From Sphingomonas canadensis (GTDB lineage: Bacteria; Pseudomonadota; Alphaproteobacteria; Sphingomonadales; Sphingomonadaceae): a stretch of 64,000 nucleotides of DNA. Where the stretch lies: NCBI RefSeq assembly GCF_026013525.1, contig NZ_JAPDRA010000005.1:210333-274332 (forward strand). Direction: 5' to 3'. The position numbers and the translations under genes were made by a program. Positions 43,117 through 52,628 of this stretch are shown one piece after another. The notes beneath the pieces were generated by a model. It saw only the letters and a list, made by a program, of their open reading frames with translations, had not been told where the DNA came from and did no database searches. The first letter of the stretch is position 1; every line of letters begins with the position of its first letter.

Positions 43117-43854
43117 ATGCTGCTTTCGCTACTCGCGGCATCGCTGGCCGCCGCTCCCGCGCAGGACCCGAAGATCACCACCCAGGGCGCTGCGGATGGC
43201 AGCTTCACCTTCACGGTGGGCGATTTCGATGCCCAGCGCATTGACGAGATACAGGACCAGTTGAAGGTGCTGGCCGAAAGGCGCTGCGGCGCGCTGAGCG
43301 TGCGCTGGGGCAAGTTCAGCTATGCCAAGAACGAACTGGTGGGCGGCAAGCAGATCGTCGCCGATTATGTGCAGAAGGCCAAATGCTACGATCCGGCGAC
43401 CGATCCCTATCAGCCGGTTCCGGCCGACTGGCAGCCGACCGCGGAGGAAGAGGACGGCGCGATCACGTTCGCCCAATCCTATATCGAGGCGGTGCTGGCC
43501 GATGATTTCGCCACGGGCCTGGCGATGGCCGAGCCCGGGATGGAGCTGGACACCGACACCTGGGACACCGGCCGCCAGATGCTCAACGGCATCGGCACGG
43601 GCAGCTTCGGCATCTATGACATCGGCTGGGCCGCCAATCCGGATGGCATGCCGCATCCGGGCGCCTTCGCGCTGGTCCATTTCCGCGGCGATTACAGCAA
43701 GGTGGCGGTGATGTGCGGCTGGGTGGTCGTCTATCGCGCGGCACCGGACAAGTTCCTGCTCACCCAGCAGCGATTCTATGTGGTGACCCATGCTCAGGAG
43801 AGGGCACGCGGCGGCTTCGCCGATGGCGAGATGGAGCGCCTCTGCCGCGACTGA
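43117..43854 (+). CDS. Secreted protein of unknown function
   Basis: A 245-residue protein with a short signal peptide (LLSLLAASLAAAPAQ). The N-terminal part has one Cys pair; the C-terminal half (SYIEAVLADDFATGLAMA, then VAVMCGWVVVYRAAPDKFLL) loosely resembles the DUF4019 group of secreted proteins. Function unknown. It follows the symporter on the same strand with a 23-base gap and could be co-transcribed. Confidence 0.65.
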   Translation: MLLSLLAASLAAAPAQDPKITTQGAADGSFTFTVGDFDAQRIDEIQDQLKVLAERRCGALSVRWGKFSYAKNELVGGKQIVADYVQKAKCYDPATDPYQPVPADWQPTAEEEDGAITFAQSYIEAVLADDFATGLAMAEPGMELDTDTWDTGRQMLNGIGTGSFGIYDIGWAANPDGMPHPGAFALVHFRGDYSKVAVMCGWVVVYRAAPDKFLLTQQRFYVVTHAQERARGGFADGEMERLCRD

Positions 43855-43946
43855 GCGGCGGCCGCCCCGCACCCGCACGATCGCGATCACATTCATCGAT
43901 GTGTTTCGCTTGAGTGTCGGGCGCGTGCCTCCTAAGTCCGGGCGCT

Positions 43947-46607
43947 ATGGTTTCCACCAACGATATCCGCCGCTCCTTCCTCGACTATTTCGAGGGTCAG
44001 GGCCACGCCCGCGTCCCCTCCGCGCCGCTGATCCCGCATGGCGATCCGACGCTGATGTTCGTCAACGCCGGCATGGTGCCGTTCAAGAATGTGTTCACCG
44101 GGCTGGAGACACGGCCCTATTCCACCGCGGCGAGCGCGCAGAAGTGCGTCCGCGCGGGCGGCAAGCACAACGATCTGGACAATGTCGGCTATACCGCGCG
44201 CCACCATACCTTCTTTGAAATGCTGGGGAATTTCTCCTTCGGCGACTATTTCAAGGAACAGGCGATCACCCATGCCTGGACGCTGCTGACCAGGGAATGG
44301 GGCATCCCGGCCGAACGGCTGACCGCCACCGTCTATCACACCGACGATCAGGCGTTCGATCTGTGGAAGAAGATAGCCGGCCTGCCCGATCACAAGATCA
44401 TCCGCATCCCCACCAAGGACAATTTCTGGGCGATGGGCGCGGACGGGCCGTGCGGGCCGTGTTCGGAGATCTTCTACGATCACGGCGACCATATCTATGG
44501 CGGCCCGCCGGGATCGCCCGAGGAGGATGGCGACCGCTTCGTCGAGATCTGGAACCTCGTCTTCATGCAGTTCGTCCAGGCGAACGATGAGATCGTGGGC
44601 GAGCTGCCCCGGCCCAGCATCGACACCGGCATGGGCATCGAGCGCGTGGCGGCTGTGCTCCAGGGCGTCCACGACAATTATGATACGGACACGTTCAAGG
44701 CGCTGATCGCGCAATCCTCCGCGCTCACCGGCACAGCGCCGGACGGCGATTTCAAGGCCAGCCACCGCGTGATCGCCGATCACCTGCGTTCGTCGGGCTT
44801 CCTGATCGCCGATGGCGTGCTGCCCGCGAACGAGGGGCGCGGCTATGTGCTCCGCCGCATCATGCGCCGGGCGATGCGCCACGCGCACCTGATCGGCGCG
44901 AAGGAGCCGTTGATGCACCGGCTCGTCGGTTCGCTGGTGAGCGAGATGGGCGACGCCTATCGCGAACTGCGCGCCGCCCAGCCGCTGATCGAGGCCACGC
45001 TGCTGCAGGAGGAGACGCGCTTCCGCCAGACGCTGGCCAACGGCCTGAAGCTGCTGGACGAGGCGACCGCGGGCATGGCGCAGGGCGATACGCTGCCCGG
45101 CGCCACCGCGTTCAAGCTCTACGACACCTTCGGCTTCCCCTATGACCTGACCGAGGATGCGCTGCGCGCCCAGGGGCTGGCGGTGGACCGTGCCGGCTTC
45201 GACGCGGCGATGGCCGAGCAGAAGGCCAACGCCCGCGCCGCCTGGAAGGGCTCTGGCGCCAAGGCGTCCGAAGAGATCTGGTTCGACATCGCCGAGGAGT
45301 TCGGCGGCACCGAGTTCATCGGCTACACCGGCATCGAGGGCGAGGGCCAGGTGGTCGCGCTGGTGAAGGACGGCGCCCGTGTGGACCGCGCCGGCCCCGG
45401 CGAGGAGGTGATCGTCCTCACCAACCAGACGCCCTTCTATGGCGAGAGCGGCGGCCAGATGGGTGACGCGGGAACGCTGAGCAACGACAAGGGCCTGCGC
45501 GCCGTTGTTGCGGATACGTCCAAGCCGCTGGGCCGCCTGCACGCGCATCATGCGCAGATCACCGGCGGCGAGATCGCGGTTGGGGACAGCATCCATCTTA
45601 CCGTCGATGCCGCGCGCCGCGACCAGATCCGCGCCAACCACAGCGCGACCCACCTGCTCCACGCGGCGCTGCGCAACCGGCTGGGCGCACATGTGACGCA
45701 GAAGGGCAGCCTGGTGGCGCCCGATCGGCTGCGCTTCGATTTCTCGCATCCTTCGGCGCTGGGCGCGGCGGAAATCGCCCAGATCGAGGCAGACGTGAAC
45801 GCCCAGATCCGCGGCAACGACGATGTCACCACGCGGCTGATGACGCCCGACGATGCCATCGCGGCGGGCGCGATGGCGCTGTTCGGCGAGAAATATGGCG
45901 ACGAGGTGCGCGTGCTCTCGATGGGCCATTCGGGCGCGGCGAACTATTCGGTCGAGCTGTGCGGCGGCACCCATGTGCATGCGCTGGGTGATATCGCGCT
46001 GTTCAAGATCGTGTCGGAGAGCGCCGTATCCTCGGGCGTGCGCCGTATCGAGGCGCTGACCGGGGAGGCCGCGCGCCTCTGGCTCCAGGCCCGCGACGAG
46101 AAGCTGCGCGAGGCGGCCGCCGCGCTGAAGGCGGCGCCGGACGAGGTGCCCGCGCGCGTCGCCGCGCTGGTCGAGGAGCGCCGCCGGCTGGAGCGCGAGC
46201 TGGCCGATGCCAAGAAGGCGCTGGCGCTGGGCGGTGGCGGCGGTGCCGCGCCGGCGGGGCCGGAACAGGTGGCGGGCGTGAACTTCATCGGCCAGGTGCT
46301 CGACGGGCTGGAGGCCAAGGCGCTGCGCGGCGCGGTGGACGATGCCAAGGCGCGGATCGGATCGGGCGTGGTCGCGCTGGTCGCGGTCAACGACGGCCGC
46401 GCCTCTGTCGCGGTCGGCGTCACCGACGATCTGACCAGCACCCACAGCGCGGTCGAGCTGGTCAAGCGCGCCGTGGCTGCGCTGGGCGGGCAGGGCGGCG
46501 GCGGCCGCCCGGACATGGCCCAGGGCGGCGGGCCGGAGGGCGGCAAGGGCGCGGAGGCGATCGACGCGGTGAAGGGAGCGCTTGCAGGGGCAACGGCGGC
46601 GGCGTGA
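43947..46607 (+). CDS. alaS: Alanyl-tRNA synthetase
   Basis: An 886-residue class II synthetase. The catalytic core begins [21 protein letters not shown]; the editing domain has the zinc residues in [13 protein letters not shown] and [12 protein letters not shown]; the C-terminal domain with coiled coil and Gly-rich end follows ([13 protein letters not shown]). The ATG at 43947 gives the standard N-terminus. Its stop overlaps the GTG of a cytochrome c gene (GTGA). Confidence 0.99.
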   Translation: MVSTNDIRRSFLDYFEGQGHARVPSAPLIPHGDPTLMFVNAGMVPFKNVFTGLETRPYSTAASAQKCVRAGGKHNDLDNVGYTARHHTFFEMLGNFSFGDYFKEQAITHAWTLLTREWGIPAERLTATVYHTDDQAFDLWKKIAGLPDHKIIRIPTKDNFWAMGADGPCGPCSEIFYDHGDHIYGGPPGSPEEDGDRFVEIWNLVFMQFVQANDEIVGELPRPSIDTGMGIERVAAVLQGVHDNYDTDTFKALIAQSSALTGTAPDGDFKASHRVIADHLRSSGFLIADGVLPANEGRGYVLRRIMRRAMRHAHLIGAKEPLMHRLVGSLVSEMGDAYRELRAAQPLIEATLLQEETRFRQTLANGLKLLDEATAGMAQGDTLPGATAFKLYDTFGFPYDLTEDALRAQGLAVDRAGFDAAMAEQKANARAAWKGSGAKASEEIWFDIAEEFGGTEFIGYTGIEGEGQVVALVKDGARVDRAGPGEEVIVLTNQTPFYGESGGQMGDAGTLSNDKGLRAVVADTSKPLGRLHAHHAQITGGEIAVGDSIHLTVDAARRDQIRANHSATHLLHAALRNRLGAHVTQKGSLVAPDRLRFDFSHPSALGAAEIAQIEADVNAQIRGNDDVTTRLMTPDDAIAAGAMALFGEKYGDEVRVLSMGHSGAANYSVELCGGTHVHALGDIALFKIVSESAVSSGVRRIEALTGEAARLWLQARDEKLREAAAALKAAPDEVPARVAALVEERRRLERELADAKKALALGGGGGAAPAGPEQVAGVNFIGQVLDGLEAKALRGAVDDAKARIGSGVVALVAVNDGRASVAVGVTDDLTSTHSAVELVKRAVAALGGQGGGGRPDMAQGGGPEGGKGAEAIDAVKGALAGATAAA

Positions 46608-47041
46608 AACGCCGGCCGGCCTGCCTGTTGATCGTCGCAGTCCTGGCCGGATGCGCCCGGCAGGCGCCACCTGCGCCGTTCGCCGGGCCGATGGTTCCGG
46701 CTCCGCCTTTCATCCAGCGCCAAGCCTCAGACCCCCTTTATGCCGGCGATATGCCCGAAGCGTTCCACAAGTGCATGGCCTGTCACACCTCGGGCAAGGA
46801 CGCGCCCAATGGTATAGGACCCAATCTGTGGGGCGTGTTCGGGGCTCGGGCGGGCGCGCGGCCCGGCTATCGTTCTTCAGACGCGCTTGCGTCCAGCGGT
46901 CTCACATGGGATAGGGCGACGCTTGATCGCTGGCTGCGCGGGCCGATCCAATTCGTCCCTGGCAGCAGGATGCCGATGCGGGGTCTTGCCGATCCCGGAG
47001 ATCGCAGGGCGGTGATCGCCTATCTTCGATCTCTAGAGTAG
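46604..47041 (+). CDS. c-type cytochrome, lipoprotein
   Basis: A 145-residue protein. It has a lipobox (LAGC, Cys17) so is likely membrane-anchored. One heme site CMACH is at about residues 57-61 and a distal Met ligand in [10 protein letters not shown], typical of class I cytochrome c. It is translationally coupled to alaS by a GTGA overlap; the functional connection is not obvious and may only reflect operon drift. Confidence 0.88.
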   Translation: MKRRPACLLIVAVLAGCARQAPPAPFAGPMVPAPPFIQRQASDPLYAGDMPEAFHKCMACHTSGKDAPNGIGPNLWGVFGARAGARPGYRSSDALASSGLTWDRATLDRWLRGPIQFVPGSRMPMRGLADPGDRRAVIAYLRSLE

Positions 47042-47059
47042 CGGGCGCGCGACAGTCCC

Positions 47060-47584
47060 TCAGCCCCCCGCCAGCGCATATCCGTCCGCCGCGTTGATCC
47101 AGGCGACGCGGCGGCGCTGCTCGATCTGCACCACCCCGTCCAGCGTGACGTTGGAAATGATCGCCCCGTCGTCCTCCTGATCGATGAAGCAGCGCTTCTT
47201 GCCCGCCAGCGGCGCGATCAGGTTGGCCAGCCGCTCGCCCAGCTCGCTCGACTGGCTGGAGGTGGCGGGCTTGCCGTCCACGAAGAAGCGCCCGCCGGAA
47301 ATGTCCGCCGGCCGCACCGTGATGCACACCGCGCTGCCTTCCACACGCCCCCAGGTGTCATAGACGATCACCGTCGTCGTCCCCGGATCGGCGATGCCGG
47401 AGATGGTCGCGTCGAACGATCCGTCGTCGCGCATGCGGAAGCGGGTGATCGTGGCGCAGGTCTTGCGCGCGGGATCGGGATCGGCGCAGCGCAGCTTGCC
47501 CTCGCGCGCGGGCGCCAGCGGATCGGCCTCCTGCGGCGCCGGGGCGGGGGAAAGCGCGAACAGCGCCAGTGCGGTCAGCAACAT
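47060..47584 (-). CDS. Secreted protein of unknown function
   Basis: A 174-residue protein with a short signal peptide (ALALFALSPAPAPQ). The mature part has four Cys residues (LRCADPDPARKTCATITR, AVCITVRP, KRCFIDQEDD) and is otherwise a single small domain. The family is not recognised. It is convergent with the cytochrome gene and lies just after the KefB/C-type gene on the same strand. Confidence 0.65.
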   Translation of the reverse strand: MLLTALALFALSPAPAPQEADPLAPAREGKLRCADPDPARKTCATITRFRMRDDGSFDATISGIADPGTTTVIVYDTWGRVEGSAVCITVRPADISGGRFFVDGKPATSSQSSELGERLANLIAPLAGKKRCFIDQEDDGAIISNVTLDGVVQIEQRRRVAWINAADGYALAGG

Positions 47585-47595
47585 CGGATACTCCT

Positions 47596-49368
47596 TCAGG
47601 CCTCAGCTTCTTCGCGGCGCACCCGCCGCAGCCGCGGTTCGCGTTCAAGGCCGGCGGCTTCCTTGATGGCCTTGCGCATCTTGTCGCGCTCTTCGTGGAC
47701 CGATGCGATCACCGGCCCCACCGCTACGCCCAGATCGACAAGCAGCGCTTCGGAGAGCTGGAGCGAGCTTTCCAGCGTTTCCGGCACCGCATCGGTCGCG
47801 CCGGCCTTGTAGAGTTCGGCGGCATGGTCCGCGTCGCGCGCGCGGGCGATGATCGGCAGGTTGGGCACCCAGGAACGCACGCGCCGCGTAAGGTGAACCG
47901 TCAGCACGGGATCGTCCATCGTCAGGATCAGCGCCTTGGCGTGCCCCAGCCGCAGCCGGTCTACCAGTTCGGCGCGCGTCACATCGCCGAACAGCACGTG
48001 ATATCCGTCGCGGCGCGCGGCGTTGACGTTGTCGATATCGGCATCCACGCCCAGATAGGGCAGGCCGTGGCGCTTCAGCATGTCCGCCACCGTGCGGCCG
48101 ACGCGGCCAAAGCCGATCACCACCGTGCCGATGTCATGCGGCATCAGGTCCTCCTCCATCTCGGCGCCCCTGCGCTCGATCTGGCGGGAGAGCAACTGGC
48201 CCGCCTTGGCGAGCAGCGGCGTGGCGGTGAGCCCGATCGCGGTAACGGTGGTCCAGAAGCCCGCGGTCGCCGGGGTGATCAGCCCCGCGGTGCCCGCCAC
48301 GCCCAGCACGATCAGCGTCGTTTCCGACGGGCTGGCCATCAGCACGCCGGTTTCCGCGGCCGTGCCCGCGCGCGCCCCCGAAAGCCGCAGCAGCCCCATC
48401 GTCACCGCCACCTTCACCACCATCACCACCAGGCTGGCGCCCAGCAGCTCCGGCCAACGCTCGATCAGCATGCGGATGTCGAGCTGCATGCCCACGGTGA
48501 TCAGGAAAACGCCCAGCGCCAGCCCCTTGAAGGGCGCGGTGATCGCGTCGACCTCGCTATGATATTCGGTCTCGGCGATCAGCAGCCCCGCGATCAGCGC
48601 GCCGACGATGGGCGAGAGGCCCGCCGCCGTGGTCGCCAGGCTGGCGGTGATCACCACCAGCAGGCTGGCGGCCAGGAACAGCTCCGGGCTCTTGGTTCGC
48701 GCCGCCTGGCCGAACATGCGCGGCAGCAGCAGCCTGCCGCCCAGGAACAGCACGGTGATCGTCACCAGTCCCTTGCCCACCACCATCGCCAGGCCCCAGA
48801 TGCCGGCATCGCCCGCGCCTGCCGGCGCCATCGCGCCCAGCAGGAAGATGATGGGCACCAGCGCCAGATCCTCGAACAGCAGCATTGCAAAGGCGGCGCG
48901 GCCGACCGGGCTGGTCGTCCCGGCGATCGGCAGCACGATCGCGGTGGAGGACAGCGCCAGCGCCAGCCCCAGCCCGATCGACCCGGTGGCGCTCAGCCCC
49001 GTGACATAGAGCACAAGCGCAAGGATCAGCCCCGCGCCGAACAGCTCCGCCGCGCCCACGCCGAACACCAGCGCGCGCATCGCCCATAATCGCTTGAACG
49101 AAAGCTCCAGCCCGATCGAGAACAGCAACAGGATGATGCCGAACTCGGCGAACGGCTCGATCGAATGCGGGTCGGAGATCGTGAAATAATAGAGCCAGGG
49201 ATATTGCGGCACCAGCGCGCCCAACGCCGCCGGCCCGGCCAGAAGGCCCACCAGGATGAAACCGATCACCGGGCTGATGCGGAAGCGCGCGAACGCCGGG
49301 ATCACCAGCCCCGCCGCGCCGAGGATCACCAGCGTGTCGCTGAATCCGGTGTTCTCCAATGCTAGCAT
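47596..49368 (-). CDS. Monovalent cation:proton antiporter-2 with TrkA-N domain (KefB/KefC-like)
   Basis: A 590-residue transporter. About twelve membrane helices (residues 10-390) include the CPA2 motifs (SPVIGFILVGLLAGP, LFSIGLELSF, ALSSTAIVLPI). A C-terminal Rossmann/TrkA-N domain (GTVVIGFGRVGRTVADML) binds a nucleotide or glutathione adduct and gates potassium efflux. The start at 49368 is chosen as the ATG nearest the first helix; a longer frame adds an unconserved N-terminus. Confidence 0.9.
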   Translation of the reverse strand: MLALENTGFSDTLVILGAAGLVIPAFARFRISPVIGFILVGLLAGPAALGALVPQYPWLYYFTISDPHSIEPFAEFGIILLLFSIGLELSFKRLWAMRALVFGVGAAELFGAGLILALVLYVTGLSATGSIGLGLALALSSTAIVLPIAGTTSPVGRAAFAMLLFEDLALVPIIFLLGAMAPAGAGDAGIWGLAMVVGKGLVTITVLFLGGRLLLPRMFGQAARTKSPELFLAASLLVVITASLATTAAGLSPIVGALIAGLLIAETEYHSEVDAITAPFKGLALGVFLITVGMQLDIRMLIERWPELLGASLVVMVVKVAVTMGLLRLSGARAGTAAETGVLMASPSETTLIVLGVAGTAGLITPATAGFWTTVTAIGLTATPLLAKAGQLLSRQIERRGAEMEEDLMPHDIGTVVIGFGRVGRTVADMLKRHGLPYLGVDADIDNVNAARRDGYHVLFGDVTRAELVDRLRLGHAKALILTMDDPVLTVHLTRRVRSWVPNLPIIARARDADHAAELYKAGATDAVPETLESSLQLSEALLVDLGVAVGPVIASVHEERDKMRKAIKEAAGLEREPRLRRVRREEAEA

Positions 49369-49524
49369 GCGCGCATTAAAGCGGTTCGGCGCGCGCTTGT
49401 CATGGGCGGGAACGAAAAAAGCCGGCGCGGACATTGCCTTGCGCCGGGCCGGATCGGCCTTGCCGGGGATGGATGACGCCGGTCAGCAATGGCCGGGGCG
49501 GGGTAGGGCGGGCCGCGAAAGGGC

Positions 49525-49686
49525 TCAGTTACGGAAATAGGGGATCAGCGGCCAGCCGGTGCCCGTTCCGCCGCGTGCGCCGCGCAGCCGGTCCGCCTGC
49601 GCCTTCAGCGCCTGAGCCTCGGCGAGCGAAGCGGCCGCGTTCGCGCGGCTCTCCAACTCGCGTGCCTGATCGAGCCGGTGGGTCAT
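49525..49686 (-). CDS. Small coiled-coil protein of unknown function
   Basis: A 53-residue frame: a helical, Ala/Glu/Arg-rich stretch (LDQARELESRANAAASLAEA) followed by TGWPLIPYFRN. The composition and codon use fit coding DNA. No ribosome binding site is obvious; an ATG six bases upstream (49692) is an alternative. Function unknown. Confidence 0.45.
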   Translation of the reverse strand: MTHRLDQARELESRANAAASLAEAQALKAQADRLRGARGGTGTGWPLIPYFRN

Positions 49687-49899
49687 GGGCATAGGTTATC
49701 CACAGCTTTGTGAACATGCCATGACGCTTTTGCCCGGGGCGTCCGATCTTGCGACAACAGGAATCAGGCGTGCGATGAGCCGAGGGGGTGCTGCGCAATA
49801 TCCCTATGATGGGGATGTGCTTGGTCGCGCCGCACCGCCCGCCACGTGCTGCGCCTCCTCCGGCTGCTCGGCCGCCCCGGGCTGGAAGCATCGCTGCGG
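49687..49899. other. Non-coding start of the degraded region
   Basis: About 210 bases with no intact gene. It contains only short conflicting frames and passes into the phosphopantetheinyl transferase remnant. A DnaA-box-like TTATCCACA occurs at 49697-49705 but is single. Confidence 0.5.
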
Positions 49900-50182
49900 C
49901 GAGATATCACGCGGCGCGCGCGTGCCCGTCGGCGTCGCGGAGCATGTGCTGCGACCGTCGGAACGCGCCGCGATACGGAACCACCCCGCCTGGTTCGACC
50001 GGCTCGTCTTCAGTGCCAAGGAAGCTGCGTTCAAGGCCCGGCACCGGCTGAGCGGGGCTTTCCCCGAATTCCATGAGATTGCGATCACGTGCCGCGATAC
50101 ATCGCCTTCATGGGATAGGGGTACAGCGGCCGCTGCATCTCGATCTTGCCCGGCGCATCGCTGGCGAACCTGGTCGCGATGA
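49900..50182 (+). pseudogene. Remnant of a phosphopantetheinyl transferase gene
   Basis: An open stretch (core 49922-50093) reads EHVLRPSERAAI then FDRLVFSAKEAAFKARHRL, the C-terminal signature (FSAKEA-x-x-K) of EntD/Sfp-type phosphopantetheinyl transferases. The Mg-binding GxDxE segment that should lie about 40 residues earlier is missing, no start codon with coding sequence precedes it, and the frame breaks after EIAITC. An intact enzyme of this kind would be needed to activate the carrier protein at 56120. Confidence 0.5.
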
Positions 50183-50253
50183 TGCGATCCGGCGCCTAGC
50201 CCTTTTCGGACCAGGCGATCAGCGCGGAGAAGAGATCGTGCTTCGTGTCATAG

Positions 50254-50538
50254 GATGGCGGCTGCGGCGGAATATCGCCCGGCACCGCGCTGGATCGAAC
50301 CGGGCTTACGCTGGCCGAAGTGCGCGATCCGCATAGCCTGACTTCGATCGGCCAGTATCTGATCGCGTGCGAGAACATCGTGGCGGCGCGCGCAGAGTTC
50401 GCCGATGCCTTCGCGATCAGCGCGCGCATGAGCGTCGATGACGTGGCGTGGAAGGTCGGCTTCAGCGGCAGCGCCAACCTTCGCCGCGCGATCAAGCGGT
50501 GGACGGGACAGACCATCAGTGAAATTCGCGCGCGATAA
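50254..50538 (+). pseudogene. Remnant of an AraC-family regulator (C-terminal DNA-binding half)
   Basis: The frame ends in SVDDVAWKVGFSGSANLRRA then IKRWTGQTISEIRAR, the second helix-turn-helix of AraC-type regulators. The first helix-turn-helix is not recognisable, and no sensor domain is present because an in-frame stop at 50251-50253 closes the frame upstream. It is probably a decayed 3' gene fragment rather than a functional short protein. Confidence 0.55.
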
Positions 50539-50540
50539 TA

Positions 50541-50684
50541 TCGCACATTTCGGGGGCGCAGGGGGCGTCGCTGGACTATGATCCGCTGGGGCATCTGTAC
50601 GAGACCGCGCTGGGGAGTGCGGGCGTGACGCCTGACGTCTTTTTCGTCCAACCCAACCATCACACGCTGGGACTAAACACCTAA
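50541..50684 (+). pseudogene. Remnant of an RHS/YD-repeat protein
   Basis: A short frame reads ASLDYDPLGHLYETALGSAG, which has the YDPLGRLYET pattern of an RHS repeat, and stops soon after. No further repeats occur on either side. Likely a fragment of a polymorphic toxin-type gene left in the degraded region. Confidence 0.4.
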
Positions 50685-50934
50685 GCCTGGAGCGGAAACA
50701 AGTCCGACCGGGCCTCGCGCTGGACCCGCGGAATCTCCAAGGTTTCACGGTTCGGGGCGTCGTTGCGCGCCGAGCGCGGTTGCACCGCTCCTGTGCCCAC
50801 TTCGGGGCCGTGCCTGCCGAAGGGATATGGGTGGAGACCTCAATCCTCTCAAAATCGGGCTGCTGATACGGGATGATCGCGACGCATGCCGATCACTTGA
50901 AGCGCGCCGATGTGACGCTTATCGGCCGATAAGC

Positions 50935-51693
50935 ATGAGCGCCGCTCCCAAGCCGTTGTGGATCTTCATCCATTTGCCCAAAAGCGGCGGGACGACGCTG
51001 AAGCGGCATCTCGCCAACCACCTGGCGCCGGACGAGGAAGTCGTCGAATTCTCCGCACAGGGCGGTGCGAGGCGGTTGGCGCAAGGGGCGATCCCCTTCG
51101 CCGCCCGCCCGCTCGAGCAGCGTCAACTGGCTCGGGCCCTGGTCGGACACAATGTCTTCCGCGGTATCGACCGGCTCGTTCCCGGCCGCGAGGCGCGCTA
51201 TCTCACCTTCGTCCGTGAGCCGGCCGAACTTTGCGTGTCGCTCTACAATTTCCGGCGCAGCCGCGGACAGGCGGACGCAGATTTCGAACGATGGTACGCA
51301 GACCATTATCTGCCGCGCCACCGCCACCTGGTGGTGGGCTTCTACGCCGAGAGCCTGGTCAATCGGCCGGTGCATGAAGCGCCCGAGCGGCTGCTCGCCA
51401 TGGCAACCGAACTGATCGAGGGGTGCTGGCTTTCGGGCACGACGGACGAGCTAGCAAACGGCATGGCGATCCTCTCCGAAGAAATGGGCATCCCCGCCGA
51501 CTGGCGCGATTACAACGTAACCCAAGACAAGCCGGACGGCGCGCCGGATGCCGATGCGATCCGGCGGCACATCGTCCTCGACGATGCATTGCGTGCGCGC
51601 ATCCATGCCGATTGCCCGGCCGACGCATCGCTGTACGAATGGGTCCGGGCGCGCGGATTGCGGCATGGACTGCGTGCGGCCGGCCCGGCATAG
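50935..51693 (+). CDS. Sulfotransferase family 2-like protein
   Basis: A 252-residue soluble protein. The phosphosulfate-binding loop is HLPKSGGTTLKRHLA (residues 14-28) and a 3'-phosphate-binding motif is visible in FVREPAELCVSLYNFRR. It would transfer sulfate from PAPS to a hydroxyl group. It is the first gene of the accessory cluster. The ATG at 50935 is chosen as the start of conserved sequence; an upstream ATG (50827) would add 36 unconserved residues. No clear ribosome binding site. Confidence 0.75.
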   Translation: MSAAPKPLWIFIHLPKSGGTTLKRHLANHLAPDEEVVEFSAQGGARRLAQGAIPFAARPLEQRQLARALVGHNVFRGIDRLVPGREARYLTFVREPAELCVSLYNFRRSRGQADADFERWYADHYLPRHRHLVVGFYAESLVNRPVHEAPERLLAMATELIEGCWLSGTTDELANGMAILSEEMGIPADWRDYNVTQDKPDGAPDADAIRRHIVLDDALRARIHADCPADASLYEWVRARGLRHGLRAAGPA

Positions 51694-51713
51694 GTGCTCA
51701 AACCGAGGGGTCG

Positions 51714-52628
51714 ATGCCGTTTTTCTATCGCGCCTACGAGCTTCTGATCGCGAGCGATTTCGCGATTCCGGATCTATTGCCGGCCTCAGCCGGAGCTGCT
51801 GACGTCACCATCACGCTGGGCGCGATCGATCACGCGCCGATCCTGTGCGACACCGATTTCAGCCATTGGATCGCTTCGCCGGGCCACTGGCTGATCGAGG
51901 TCCGTGACGAGGTCCGGATCGAGGTGCGGGAGGGCGGCTCGGTCCGCGTCGAGCTGGCGCCGGGAGCCGAGCCGGACATCGCGAACAGCCTGCTGCTCGG
52001 CTCTGCCTTGTCGGCGCTGCTGCAACAACGTGGCGTTCTGCCGCTGCACGCCAGCGCGCTCGCGTCGCCGGACGGCGCGATCCTGGTGGCCGGGAGCTCG
52101 GGCGCAGGCAAATCCACACTGCAGACCGGGCTTGCGCGGCACGGGTTGCCCGTGCTGGCGGACGATATCACCGGGATCGTGCTCGACGCCGGGGTTCCCG
52201 TCGCCGTACCGGGCTTTCCCGTGGTGCGCATGTGGCAGGAGACGATCGACGGCTTCGGGCTGGACGCCAGCGGCCAACAGCGGGTGCGGCCCGATCTGAA
52301 CAAGTTCAGAATGCCGGTGAAGTCGTTTCGCGGCACGCGCCAGCCGATCCGAACGATTCTGATCCTGGCTCCGCACAATCGCGAGGATATCGTTCTAGAG
52401 CCGATGACCTCTTCCGACGCGCTCTACTGGCTGAATCGCCTGACGCACCGGAAGCATTTCTACGCTGCCAACGGCATGCGCGCGGCGCATTTCGAGATAT
52501 TGACCACATTGGTGCGCGACGTGCCCGTGCTGCGGCTGTGGCGGCCCGACACGGGGTTCGGGGTCGATGCGCTCGCGGCGCGGGTGATTGCCGATCTGAA
52601 CACGCTGCAATCCGCCGGGGCTGCATGA
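51714..52628 (+). CDS. HPr-kinase-like P-loop protein (RiPP-type kinase)
   Basis: A 304-residue protein. The C-terminal half resembles the kinase domain of HPr kinase: LHAS (H112), Walker A GSSGAGKST (127-135) and ADDITGIVL (D150, D151). The N-terminal 110 residues are not HPr-kinase-like. Relatives occur in lasso peptide clusters such as paeninodin, where the kinase phosphorylates the C-terminal Ser of the precursor. The precursor candidate in this cluster ends in Ser. GAGGGG precedes the ATG; the stop overlaps the next ATG (ATGA). Confidence 0.8.
   Translation: MPFFYRAYELLIASDFAIPDLLPASAGAADVTITLGAIDHAPILCDTDFSHWIASPGHWLIEVRDEVRIEVREGGSVRVELAPGAEPDIANSLLLGSALSALLQQRGVLPLHASALASPDGAILVAGSSGAGKSTLQTGLARHGLPVLADDITGIVLDAGVPVAVPGFPVVRMWQETIDGFGLDASGQQRVRPDLNKFRMPVKSFRGTRQPIRTILILAPHNREDIVLEPMTSSDALYWLNRLTHRKHFYAANGMRAAHFEILTTLVRDVPVLRLWRPDTGFGVDALAARVIADLNTLQSAGAA

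Noticed and set aside
43932..46670. Long open frame on the - strand opposite alaS
   Set aside because: Antisense shadow of alaS.
49697..49705. TTATCCACA-like sequence as a chromosomal origin DnaA box
   Set aside because: A single box with no cluster, no AT-rich unwinding region and no dnaA or parAB neighbours.
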